64,000 nucleotides of DNA from Streptomyces sp. SID12501 (GTDB lineage: Bacteria; Actinomycetota; Actinomycetes; Streptomycetales; Streptomycetaceae), in NCBI RefSeq assembly GCF_010550245.1, contig NZ_JAAGLU010000009.1, positions 62,001-126,000 on the forward strand, in the 5' to 3' direction. The position numbers and the translations under genes are program-made. The notes under the pieces were generated by a model. It was not told where the DNA came from. It did no database searches and saw only the letters and a list, made by a program, of their open reading frames with translations. Below, piece by piece: positions 6,979-14,801 of the stretch (the first letter of the stretch is position 1; every line of letters starts with the position of its first letter).

Positions 6979-7668
6979 ATGACCCAACCCACCGACATCC
7001 GGCGAGTCCCCGGCCCACGGCCGCGTCTGCTGGACGCGTTCTGCCGACAGGGCGGAGCAGGCAAGGGCTACGCCGATGCCGGATTCGACGTGACCGGCAT
7101 CGACATCGACCCGCAGCCCCTCTACCCCTACCCGTTCATCCAGGGCGACGCGGTCGCCTACATCCGCGAGCACGGCGGCGAGTTCGACTTCATCCACACC
7201 TCGCCCCCCTGCCAGCTGGACAGCGACTGCCAGAGGCTGCACGGCAACATCCACCCCGACCTGATCGACCCCACCCGCACCGCCCTGGAAACCACCGGGC
7301 GCCCCTGGGTCATCGAGAACGTCCGGGGAGCACTCCCCAAGCTCCGTACACCCGTGCTGCTGTGCGGCGCCATGTTCGGTGTGGAGACCTACCGGCACCG
7401 GTACTTCGAACCCGGCGGCGGCTTCACCCTCCCCCAGCCCGGACACCCCGCGCACACCGCCCCCCAGGCCAAGATGGGCCGCCCCGTCCCGCCCGGCCAC
7501 TACGGACAGTTCGTCGGCAACTTCTCCGGCGTCCCCCTCGCCCGCCACGTCATGGACGTGCCCTGGATGACCCGCGAAGGCATCCGCGAGTGCATCCCGC
7601 CCGCCTACAGCGAGTTCATCGGCCGCGCCTACCTCGCGGCCACCGGGGCGTTGGAGGCGGCGGCATGA
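6979..7668 (+). CDS. Compact C5-cytosine DNA methyltransferase
   Basis: This 229-aa protein has C5-MTase signatures: an AdoMet-binding start (RLLDAFCRQGGAGKGYADAG), an acidic second strand (VTGIDIDPQP), the catalytic SPPCQ loop with Cys78, and ENV at 113-115. The target-recognition part is very short and the usual C-terminal GN motif appears only as VGNFSGVP. Typical enzymes exceed 300 aa, so this resembles phage-style solo methyltransferases. No restriction enzyme is adjacent. It probably marks the element's own DNA or evades host restriction. Its stop overlaps the primase start (ATGA). Confidence 0.8.
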   Translation: MTQPTDIRRVPGPRPRLLDAFCRQGGAGKGYADAGFDVTGIDIDPQPLYPYPFIQGDAVAYIREHGGEFDFIHTSPPCQLDSDCQRLHGNIHPDLIDPTRTALETTGRPWVIENVRGALPKLRTPVLLCGAMFGVETYRHRYFEPGGGFTLPQPGHPAHTAPQAKMGRPVPPGHYGQFVGNFSGVPLARHVMDVPWMTREGIRECIPPAYSEFIGRAYLAATGALEAAA

Positions 7669-8543
7669 GCGCGATGCCCGAACCCCTGCGGGTCGCCCTC
7701 GCCCTCGCGGCGGCCGGCGTCCCGGTCCTGCCCCTGCGCGAGGGCAAGTTGCCGTTCGGCAACTGCCGTTCCTGCAAGGGCAGTGCTTGTGGGGACCGGC
7801 CGAACATGAAGGCGGCGGGTCCGTGCCGATGCCCCGCTCCTTGCCATGGATGGGCCGCCGCGACCACTGACCCGCACGTTCTCACCTCGCCCCTGTGGGC
7901 GCCGGTGTGGCGTGAGGCGGTGACGCTCGCCTACCACCCCGGCGGGGCCGGGCTGACGGTCGTCGATCTGGACAACGAGGCGGCCGTCGCATGGGCCCGC
8001 GCGACTCTGCCCGCGACCCGCAGGGTGCGGACGACGCGCGGTGAGCACTGGCTCTACCTGGGTGCCATGGCGTCGTCGAACGCGGTCCGCCCGGGTGTCG
8101 ACATCAAGTCCCTGACGCAGTACGCCCGTTGGCTCGGACCCGGGACCGGCCGTATGGCCGTTCTCCCAGCGGCCGTGCGCGCGCTGCTGGTGAAGGAAGA
8201 GACCACCCCCGCCCCGGGGGAGGTGGACTCTTCTGTCCCCGACCGCGCCACGTGGGGCCGGTCGGTGGCCACCGGGTGCCGTCACACGGAGCGCTACGTC
8301 CGCATCGGTCTGGAACGCGGCCTCGCCCTCGTACGGGCCCGTACTGAATCTGGCGCCGGATCCCAGGCGTTCGGCGTCGCCCGATTCCTTGCCGCACAGC
8401 ACACGGCCTGTCCCGGACCGTGCGGACTTACGGCGATCGGCGAAGAGATCGTGACGGCCGCCGTGTTGGTGGGTGTCCCGGAGACCTACGCGCGCCGCGC
8501 GGTCGCCAACGGCCTGGAGACGGCTGTGGAGCGTGCGGCATGA
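7665..8543 (+). CDS. Bifunctional primase/polymerase (Prim-Pol) of the AICE replication module
   Basis: This 292-aa protein is translationally coupled to the methyltransferase. It has a Cys/His cluster (FGNCRSCKGS ... GPCRCPAPCHG, about 32-61), the metal-binding DxD in LTVVDLDNE (101-103), the motif-II histidine in TTRGEHWLYLG (about H128), and motif III in VDIKS (about 146). This is the AEP Prim-Pol core. In AICEs, Prim-Pol genes form one of the alternative replication-initiation modules, usually with a helicase-like or DUF3987 partner. All catalytic motifs look intact. Confidence 0.85.
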   Translation: MSAMPEPLRVALALAAAGVPVLPLREGKLPFGNCRSCKGSACGDRPNMKAAGPCRCPAPCHGWAAATTDPHVLTSPLWAPVWREAVTLAYHPGGAGLTVVDLDNEAAVAWARATLPATRRVRTTRGEHWLYLGAMASSNAVRPGVDIKSLTQYARWLGPGTGRMAVLPAAVRALLVKEETTPAPGEVDSSVPDRATWGRSVATGCRHTERYVRIGLERGLALVRARTESGAGSQAFGVARFLAAQHTACPGPCGLTAIGEEIVTAAVLVGVPETYARRAVANGLETAVERAA

Positions 8544-8863
8544 CCAAAGCATCCCGAACCCCCATGAAAAGCCCTCAGGGCGCCGTACAGCGCCCGCGAC
8601 GGCCGACGGCATGCGAACTGAGGGTCGCCGCCCGTATGGGCGTCCTTTCTGCCGTTGGCTCTGACCCGCAGACGGTCACCGTCACCGGCATCACCCCGGG
8701 GCTACAGATCCAGTGCGAGGGCGTGCCGGTCGCGGACTGGCTGTGTGCCTGTGGGCATCACGAACGCGCCCGGGGCCGTGCCGCCGTCATCCGGCTGACC
8801 GCCCGCGTACGCGTCGGCGTCTGCCCCCACACCACCACCGATGAAGGGAGGGCGGTCTCATGA
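8540..8863 (+). CDS. AICE replication-block hypothetical protein (107 aa)
   Basis: ATG 8540 overlaps the primase stop. A basic N-terminal tail precedes a small domain with beta-like segments (PQTVTVTGITPGLQIQCEG) and possible zinc ligands (CACGHHERARG and VCPHTTT). The stop overlaps the ATG of the DUF3987 gene. The sandwich position between Prim-Pol and DUF3987 suggests an accessory role in element replication. No family name is recognised. Confidence 0.6.
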   Translation: MTKASRTPMKSPQGAVQRPRRPTACELRVAARMGVLSAVGSDPQTVTVTGITPGLQIQCEGVPVADWLCACGHHERARGRAAVIRLTARVRVGVCPHTTTDEGRAVS

Positions 8864-10422
8864 CTCCACATCCTGTGGACAGTCCCGACCTGTGGGCCGG
8901 ACTGCCCACCCTGGAAGACCCGCCGGGCGAGGACGACGCGGCACCGGACGTGTGGGAGGACCCCATTCCCCTCACCGGCCGCCGAGAACGTCCGGCGTTC
9001 CCCGCGCACGTCTTCCCCGCCTGGTTGGGGGAGTTCGTGGCGGCCGTCGCGGAAGAGACACAGACCCCGGTCGACCTCGCCGGTTCGGTCGCCCTCGCTG
9101 TGCTCGCCACGGCGGCCGGCGGCCGGTCGGTGGTCCACGTACGCGGCCACTGGCGTGAGCCGACCAACCTCTTCACCGTGGTCGCGCTCCCGCCCGGCAA
9201 CCGTAAATCGGCCGTCTTCGGGCTGCTGACCGACCCGCTGTACGAGGCGGAGAAACAGCTTCAGGCGGCGATGAAGCCGAGGATCGTGGAAGCGGAGTTG
9301 ACGGCGCGGTTGGCGAAGGAAGCGGCGGACAAGGCCACCGTCAAGGCCGCGTCCGCCGACGCGGACAAGCGAGACGAGATGGTGAAGACCGCCGTCGGTC
9401 TCGCGCAGACCGCCGACACGCTCACCGTGCCGGCCGAACCTCTGCTGCTGGCGGACGACTGCACACCCGAGACGGTCACCTCGCTCATCGCGGAGCAGGG
9501 CGGCCGGCTGTCGGTGATGAGCGACGAAGGAGGAATCTTCGACATCATCGCCGGCCGCTACTCGGGCAGTCCCAACATGGAAGTCTTCCTCAAAGGCCAT
9601 GCCGGAGGGCGCCTGAGGGTCAACAGGCAGACCCGCCGCGAGTACGTCGACGCCCCCGCCCTGACCATGGGACTGGCAGTTCAGCCCGATGTGCTGCTGG
9701 ACATGGGGAAGATCAAGGGTGGGAAGGGTCGCGGCCTGCTGGGCCGTTTCCTGTACTCGCTGCCGGTGTCGACGGTCGGTGACCGGAAGGTCATCACCGA
9801 TCCGGTCCCCGAAGAGACGGCCGCCACCTACTCCGCGAGGGTCATCGACCTCACCCTGTCCCTCGCAGACTGGACCGACCCGGCCGTCATCCAGCTCACC
9901 CCCGAGGCGGACGCGTCCCTGATCGCCTATCAGGAACGGGTCGAACCCTGGCTCAAGGCGCGCGGCGGCAGGCTGGGCCACATCACCGACTGGGCCGGGA
10001 AACTCGTCGGAGCGACCGCCCGCATGGCCGCGCTGCTGCACCTCGCCGAACACGGCGGCAACGGCTACGCCCACCCCGTCACCGAAGCCACCGTGAACGC
10101 GGCCATCGAGCTGGGGGAGTACTACACCGCCCACGCCCTCGCCGTGTTCGACGCCATGGGCGCCGACCCGGTCATGGGCCGCGCCCGCAGCGTGCTGGAC
10201 GCGCTGAGGGACAACGGATGGGACGACGTCAGCCGGCGGGACGTCTTCACCGCCCTGTCCCGCAGCGAGGTCCCCACCGTCGCCGACCTCGAACCCGCCC
10301 TCGCGCTACTGGAAGACCACGGATACCTGCGCTCCTACCAACCCGAGCGCACCGGCAAGCGCGGACGCCCCCCGGCACCCCGCCTACTCGCCCACCCCGC
10401 CCTACGACAGCGAGGCCGATAA
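8860..10422 (+). CDS. DUF3987 (YfjI-like) replication-associated protein
   Basis: This 520-aa protein has a GGGAGG site upstream (about 8846-8851). Residues 40-140 lead to a degenerate P-loop-like turn (VVALPPGNRKSAVFGLL), then a long charged helix region (about 130-190). The DUF3987 core follows, with LLADDCTPETVTSLIAEQGGRLSVMSDEGGIFDII and ALTMGLAVQPDVL. DUF3987 proteins pair with primases in phages and integrative elements and are thought to be helicase-like. The C terminus (about 445-515) looks like a winged helix. Likely role: replication initiation or helicase partner of the Prim-Pol. Confidence 0.8.
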   Translation: MTPHPVDSPDLWAGLPTLEDPPGEDDAAPDVWEDPIPLTGRRERPAFPAHVFPAWLGEFVAAVAEETQTPVDLAGSVALAVLATAAGGRSVVHVRGHWREPTNLFTVVALPPGNRKSAVFGLLTDPLYEAEKQLQAAMKPRIVEAELTARLAKEAADKATVKAASADADKRDEMVKTAVGLAQTADTLTVPAEPLLLADDCTPETVTSLIAEQGGRLSVMSDEGGIFDIIAGRYSGSPNMEVFLKGHAGGRLRVNRQTRREYVDAPALTMGLAVQPDVLLDMGKIKGGKGRGLLGRFLYSLPVSTVGDRKVITDPVPEETAATYSARVIDLTLSLADWTDPAVIQLTPEADASLIAYQERVEPWLKARGGRLGHITDWAGKLVGATARMAALLHLAEHGGNGYAHPVTEATVNAAIELGEYYTAHALAVFDAMGADPVMGRARSVLDALRDNGWDDVSRRDVFTALSRSEVPTVADLEPALALLEDHGYLRSYQPERTGKRGRPPAPRLLAHPALRQRGR

Positions 10423-10445
10423 CCCCGGCCGCGCGCACAAACCCT

Positions 10446-10725
10446 GCCGCACAAACCGCAAAATCCGCAATAACCCCCGGACACCCCCGCTGACCTGCGA
10501 CGCAGCCCCCGCCCCAATCCGGTCGGGGGCGCGTCGCACAATCCCGCGATATTCCGCAAAAAACCGAGCACCACCCCACCGCCCGGGGCCGGTCGACGAC
10601 CGCCCCTGATTTTTGCGGAATATCGCGGAATTTTGCGGAGCGCTGTCCACCATCACCCGCACACCACAACACCGCAGGTCAACGGCCATCCTCGGCTTTT
10701 CTGCGGATTTTGCGGTTTGTGCGGC
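10446..10725. repeat. Nested perfect inverted repeats, candidate replication origin / xis control region
   Basis: The 327-bp gap between DUF3987 and xis holds an outer inverted repeat with perfect 24-bp arms (10446-10469 and 10702-10725). A nested inner repeat has perfect 19-bp arms (10544-10562 and 10610-10628). All arms are built from the same word, TTTTGCGGA or its complement, and another copy lies at 10631-10639. A third GC-rich hairpin (GCGACGC.../...GCGTCGC, about 10497-10537) lies between the left arms. The AT-rich, iteron-like words beside the primase genes suggest an origin. Xis/Int binding is the alternative. Confidence 0.55.
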
Positions 10726-10749
10726 GGCACCCGCCCCGTTTGGAGCCTG

Positions 10750-10989
10750 ATGACAACTCCCCCAGAGTCCGACCCCCGCGCCATCCTCCGAGGTGGTCTC
10801 CCGGACCAATACCTCACCCCCGACGACATCGCCACGCTGCTCAAGGTGCCCAAAGAGACCGTCTACCAGTGGCGCAAGAAGCACACCGGCCCGCCCAGCT
10901 TCCGCATCGGCAAACACGTGCGCTACGACCCCGCCGTCGTCCACGCCTACATCGCCCAAAGCATGGCAAACGACCGGACTGCCGCCTGA
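10750..10989 (+). CDS. xis: Excisionase (Xis), MerR-like helix-turn-helix
   Basis: This 79-aa protein starts at ATG 10750. It carries the classic excisionase HTH: YLTPDDIATLLKVPKETVYQWRKKHTGPPSFRIGKHVRYDPAVVHAYIAQ, with a recognition helix around VPKETVYQWRK and a basic wing. Proteins of this type sit just upstream of tyrosine integrases in AICEs and direct excision. A strong hairpin separates it from int, which may set the Xis:Int ratio. Confidence 0.9.
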   Translation: MTTPPESDPRAILRGGLPDQYLTPDDIATLLKVPKETVYQWRKKHTGPPSFRIGKHVRYDPAVVHAYIAQSMANDRTAA

Positions 10990-11022
10990 CAACACCGCCA
11001 CAACCACACAGTTCAACACCCC

Positions 11023-11049
11023 AGGGAGGGCCACACCGTGGCCCTCCCT
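11023..11049 (+). terminator. Short-loop hairpin between xis and int
   Basis: A perfect 12-bp stem AGGGAGGGCCAC / GTGGCCCTCCCT with only a 3-nt loop lies 28 bp before the integrase ATG. It could end xis transcripts or attenuate int. Its right arm ends 28 bp ahead of the start codon, so it does not block the ribosome site directly. Confidence 0.65.
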
Positions 11050-11077
11050 TCCCATACCCAGAAGGGACCGCCACCGC

Positions 11078-12346
11078 ATGGCTGGCCACATCCAAGACCG
11101 CTGGTTCAAGACCGAGACCAATGCCGCCGGCAGGACCGTCCGCGTCAAGACCGACCGCCACGGAACCGGACTCCGCTACCGCGCCCGATACATTGGCCCC
11201 GACGGCACCGAGAAGAGCAAGTCGTTCCGGGACAAGGAAAAGCGTCTCGCTGACCAATGGCTCGCCCACATCGAAGCCGACATGTCGCGCGGGCAGTACG
11301 TCGACCCGTCCGCCGGACGCATCACGTTCGGGCAGTACACCGAGAAGTGGCTGACGACGCAGTCCACGGACGCGACCACGCGTGAGTCAGTCGTATCGCA
11401 GCTCCGTGGGCATGCGATCCCCTACCTCGGATCGCGTCCGCTCGGGTCGTTCAAGCCGGAACACATCCGGGACTGGCTGAGCGAGTTGGAACGGGTCATC
11501 TCCGCATCGTCGTATCGGCGCGTGATCTACAACAGCGTCTCGACGGTTTTCAACGCGGCTGTCGACGACACGCACCTGCCGAAGAACCCCTGCCGCGCGC
11601 GTTCCGTACGGCCACCTGCGGCAGGGATTGGCCGCGTCGTGCCCTGGACCGCTGAGCGCACGTTCGCCGTGCGCGCCGCGCTCCCCGAGCACTACCGCGC
11701 CGTGGTCGACTTGGGAGGCGGCTGCGGGCTCCGGCAGGGTGAAATCTTCGGCCTGCCGGACGATGCGGTCAGGTTCGACACGGGATGGCTGCACATCGCG
11801 TGCCAAGTCAAGGTCGTCGGCGGGCACCTCGTCTTCGGTCCTCCCAAGCGCAACAAAGTGCGCGACGTGCCTTTGCCTGATCACGTCGCGCGCGTTCTCA
11901 AGCGGCATCGCGAGAAGTTTCCGCCGGCGGAGGTCACACTCCCCTGGCTTCGGCCGGACGGTCCGCTCGTGACGAAGCGGTTGTTGCTCACCAGGGCCAA
12001 CGGCGTAGGCGCGGTTCGCCGTACCGACTTCAATATGCGGGTGTGGAAGCCCGCTCTCGTCACGGCCGGCGTCATCCCCAAGCCGAAGCCCGGCGAGCGG
12101 CACCAGGCTGCGCGCGAGCATGGCATGCACGCTCTGCGGCACTTCTATGCCTCAGTGCTGCTGGACTCGGGCGAGAACATCAAGGCTCTGAGTACGTACC
12201 TCGGTCACACCGACCCAGGGTTCACGCTCCGGGTCTATACGCACCTCATGCCGAGCAGCGACGGACGGACCCGGAAAGCCGTGGACAGCATGTACGCGGG
12301 CACCGATTCGGCGCCTGACGGCCCAGAGACGGCCCAGGGCCACTGA
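11078..12346 (+). CDS. int: Tyrosine site-specific integrase
   Basis: This 422-aa protein starts at ATG 11078 (MAGHIQDRWFK). It has an N-terminal arm-binding domain, a SAM-like core-binding domain (about 85-180) and a C-terminal catalytic domain. The catalytic residues are visible: Arg in GCGLRQGE (about 220), His-x-x-Arg in HALRHFY (about 350), His in YLGHTD (about 376) and the nucleophile Tyr in RVYTHL (about 387). It is a pSAM2/AICE-type integrase. It is the last gene of the element, immediately before a hairpin and the glutamine synthetase 3' end, which places attR/attL here. Confidence 0.93.
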   Translation: MAGHIQDRWFKTETNAAGRTVRVKTDRHGTGLRYRARYIGPDGTEKSKSFRDKEKRLADQWLAHIEADMSRGQYVDPSAGRITFGQYTEKWLTTQSTDATTRESVVSQLRGHAIPYLGSRPLGSFKPEHIRDWLSELERVISASSYRRVIYNSVSTVFNAAVDDTHLPKNPCRARSVRPPAAGIGRVVPWTAERTFAVRAALPEHYRAVVDLGGGCGLRQGEIFGLPDDAVRFDTGWLHIACQVKVVGGHLVFGPPKRNKVRDVPLPDHVARVLKRHREKFPPAEVTLPWLRPDGPLVTKRLLLTRANGVGAVRRTDFNMRVWKPALVTAGVIPKPKPGERHQAAREHGMHALRHFYASVLLDSGENIKALSTYLGHTDPGFTLRVYTHLMPSSDGRTRKAVDSMYAGTDSAPDGPETAQGH

Positions 12347-12354
12347 CACGCCGT

Positions 12355-12385
12355 AGGGCCGACGGTTCGCAACCGTCGGCCCTAC
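12355..12385. terminator. Terminator after int at the element boundary
   Basis: A near-perfect hairpin TAGGGCCGACGGTT-CGC-AACCGTCGGCCCTA (14-bp stem, 3-nt loop) lies just beyond the int stop and 37 bp before the 3' end of the leftward glutamine synthetase gene. It can serve both converging transcripts. Confidence 0.75.
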
Positions 12386-12421
12386 GTGTCGTTCTGGCGG
12401 GAAAACCCCTCTGACCTGCGC

Positions 12422-13783
12422 CTACAGAACCGGCAGGTTCTTCCGCAGCTCGAAGGCAGTGACCTCGCTGCGGTACTCCTCCCACTCCTGGCGCTTGTTG
12501 CGCAGGAAGAAGTCGAACACGTGCTCGCCGAGCGTCTCGGCTACCAGTTCGCTGCGCTCCATGAGGGAGAGCGCCTCGCCCAGGTTCTGCGGAAGCGGCT
12601 CGATGCCCATCGCGCGGCGCTCCGCGTCCGAGAGGGCCCAGACGTCGTCGTCGGCACCCGGCGGGAGCTCGTAGCCCTCCTCGATGCCCTTGAGGCCGGC
12701 GGCCAGCAGGACGGCGTACGCCAGGTACGGGTTCGCGCCCGTGTCCAGGGAGCGGACCTCCACGCGCGCGGAGCCCGTCTTGCCGGGCTTGTACATCGGG
12801 ACGCGGACCAGGGCCGAGCGGTTGTTGTGGCCCCAGCAGATGTACGAGGGGGCCTCGCCGCCGGCGCCCGCGGTGCGCTCCGAGCCGCCCCAGATGCGCT
12901 TGTACGAGTTCACCCACTGGTTGGTGACCGCCGCGATCTCCGCCGCGTGCTTCAGCAGGCCGGCGATGAACGAGCGGCCCACCTTGGAGAGCTGGTACTC
13001 CGAGCCCGACTCGTAGAACGCGTTGCGGTCGCCCTCGAAGAGCGAGAGGTGGGTGTGCATGCCGCTGCCGGGGTGCTCGGAGAACGGCTTCGGCATGAAC
13101 GTCGCGTTGACGCCCTGCTCCAGCGCCACCTGCTTCATGACCAGGCGGAACGTCATGATGTTGTCCGCCGTGGAGAGCGCGTCGGCGTACCGCAGGTCGA
13201 TCTCCTGCTGGCCGGGGGCGCCCTCGTGGTGGGAGAACTCGACCGAGATGCCCATGGACTCCAGCATGGTGATCGCCTGGCGGCGGAAGTCCTGGCCGAC
13301 GTGGGTCGGGGTGTGGTCGAAGTAGCCGGAGTTGTCGGCCGGGGTCGGGCGGCTGCCGTCCAGCGGCTTGTCCTTCAGGAGGAAGAACTCGATCTCCGGG
13401 TGCGTGTAGAACGTGAAGCCCAGGTCGGAGCCGCGCGTGAGGGCCCGCTTGAGGACGTAGCGCGGATCCGCGAAGGACGGCGAGCCGTCCGGCATGAGGA
13501 TGTCGCAGAACATCCGGGCGGTGCCGGGGGCCTCCGCGCGCCACGGGAGGATCTGGAACGTCGACGGGTCGGGCTTGGCGATCATGTCGGACTCGTATAC
13601 GCGAGCGAATCCCTCGATCGCGGAGCCGTCGAACCCGATGCCCTCGTCGAAGGCCTGCTCGAGCTCGGCCGGGGCCACGGCCACGGACTTGAGGAAGCCC
13701 AGGACGTCCGTGAACCACAGCCGGACGAACCGGATGTCACGCTCCTCCAACGTCCGGAGCACGAACTCCTGCTGCTTGTCCAT
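12422..13783 (-). CDS. glnA2: Glutamine synthetase-like enzyme, GlnA2 type
   Basis: This 453-aa type I glutamine synthetase-fold protein is complete. Markers are DVLGFLKSVAVAPAELEQAF with FDGSAIEGFARVYESDM near residues 25-65, a metal-binding ISVEFSHHEGAPGQQEIDLR, the glutamate loop AFYESGSEYQLSK, and NRSALVRVP with RVEVRSLDTGANPYLAYAVLLAAG. I chose the ATG giving MDKQQEF; one codon set upstream (13798) has a poorly placed ribosome site. Sequence style matches Streptomyces GlnA2, reported to glutamylate polyamines rather than assimilate ammonium. The exact substrate here is inferred. Its 3' end abuts the AICE. Confidence 0.8.
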   Translation of the reverse strand: MDKQQEFVLRTLEERDIRFVRLWFTDVLGFLKSVAVAPAELEQAFDEGIGFDGSAIEGFARVYESDMIAKPDPSTFQILPWRAEAPGTARMFCDILMPDGSPSFADPRYVLKRALTRGSDLGFTFYTHPEIEFFLLKDKPLDGSRPTPADNSGYFDHTPTHVGQDFRRQAITMLESMGISVEFSHHEGAPGQQEIDLRYADALSTADNIMTFRLVMKQVALEQGVNATFMPKPFSEHPGSGMHTHLSLFEGDRNAFYESGSEYQLSKVGRSFIAGLLKHAAEIAAVTNQWVNSYKRIWGGSERTAGAGGEAPSYICWGHNNRSALVRVPMYKPGKTGSARVEVRSLDTGANPYLAYAVLLAAGLKGIEEGYELPPGADDDVWALSDAERRAMGIEPLPQNLGEALSLMERSELVAETLGEHVFDFFLRNKRQEWEEYRSEVTAFELRKNLPVL

Positions 13784-14111
13784 CTTCCGCTTCCCCATCC
13801 TTGCTGGTCAGGCCGCCTGTCTCCCGCACCACGGAAGGCGGTCGGGCACCTGAGCATCCCACCACAACAGCATTTCATGCGCATTGCGCACCTTGATCGT
13901 CCAGCCGACCTCGGAGTGAACGCCTCGCATACGGCAGGTGCACCGCTCTGCTCCTCATCTTGCCTGTTCGCGGCGACATCCGTAATGGGTGACCCCCGAC
14001 GGGAACCGTTGCGGACGGTCGCGGATTACGATCAGTGGCCACCGATTACGATCAGACACCGAGCAACCGACCGGCCAACCGCCCGCCCCTTTCCCCAGAA
14101 GGACCGATCCC
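13784..14111. other. Divergent intergenic region with 20-bp-period direct repeats
   Basis: This 328-bp stretch separates the leftward glutamine synthetase from the rightward DUF3105 gene and presumably holds both promoters. A 12-bp direct repeat GATTACGATCAG occurs at 14024-14035 and 14044-14055, exactly 20 bp apart (two helical turns). This is a plausible regulator site for the rightward pair. No RNA gene or small ORF with a convincing ribosome site was seen. Confidence 0.5.
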
Positions 14112-14801
14112 ATGGGTTCCGCAGCCAAGAAGAGCGCCAAAGACGCCAAAGACAGTGGCAGCGCGGCGCGCAAGGCGCGCATAGAGGAGATGCGGCGCGC
14201 CGAGCGCTCGCGTGAGCGCCGGAACCGGATCCTCACGATCGGCGTGAGCGTTGTCATAGTGGCCGGCCTGGTCGTCGGTGCGACGGTCCTGGTGAAGAAG
14301 CAGTCCGACGACAGTGACACCGCGGCGACCGACTCCAAGGGTGCGGGCAAGTTCGTCACCGCCGCGGACGGGGTGAAGACCTGGGACAAGAAGCTCACCC
14401 AGAACCACGTCACCAAGACCGTGGACTACCCGATGGAGCCCCCGGTCGGCGGTGACCACAACCAGGTCTGGATGAACTGCAACGGCGACGTCTACGCCAA
14501 GGCACTCAACAACATGAACGCCGTGCACTCGCTGGAGCACGGCGCCGTGTGGGTGACGTACAACAGCAAGGCGTCGAAGACCGACGTCGACGCCCTCGCG
14601 GCCAAGGTGAAGAAGACGCCGTACACGCTGATGAGCCCGGACGACAAGCAGGCGGACCCGATCATGCTGTCCGCCTGGGGCAAGCAGCGCACGGTGACCA
14701 GCGCCAAGGACCCGAACGTGGACAAGTTCCTCGAGGAGTTCGTCCAGGGCAAGCAGACTCCCGAGCCGGGCGCCGCCTGCACGAACGGGCTGTCCCAGTG
14801 A
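14112..14801 (+). CDS. DUF3105 membrane-anchored protein
   Basis: This 229-aa protein starts at ATG 14112 after AGAAGGA. A charged cytosolic N terminus (AKKSAKDAKDSGSAARKARIEEMRRAERSRERR) precedes one membrane helix (ILTIGVSVVIVAGLVVGATVLV, about 41-62). The extracytoplasmic DUF3105 domain follows, with conserved-looking HNQVWMNCNG and NAVHSLEHGAVWVTYN. Function is unknown; histidine and cysteine residues suggest metal or heme contact, which is speculation. The stop overlaps the DUF305 start (GTGA), so they form a two-gene operon seen widely in actinomycetes. Confidence 0.85.
   Translation: MGSAAKKSAKDAKDSGSAARKARIEEMRRAERSRERRNRILTIGVSVVIVAGLVVGATVLVKKQSDDSDTAATDSKGAGKFVTAADGVKTWDKKLTQNHVTKTVDYPMEPPVGGDHNQVWMNCNGDVYAKALNNMNAVHSLEHGAVWVTYNSKASKTDVDALAAKVKKTPYTLMSPDDKQADPIMLSAWGKQRTVTSAKDPNVDKFLEEFVQGKQTPEPGAACTNGLSQ

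Noticed and set aside
12355..12385. GGTTCGCAACC resembles a tRNA T-arm at the AICE boundary
   Set aside because: It is the top of a simple 14-bp hairpin; no acceptor, D or anticodon arms can be placed around it.
402..12417. The 10-mer CCCTCTGACC occurs at 404-413 and 12407-12416 and could be read as att direct repeats
   Set aside because: The first copy lies inside the element, between the GntR operators and the transfer operon, and the match does not extend. Chance is more likely.
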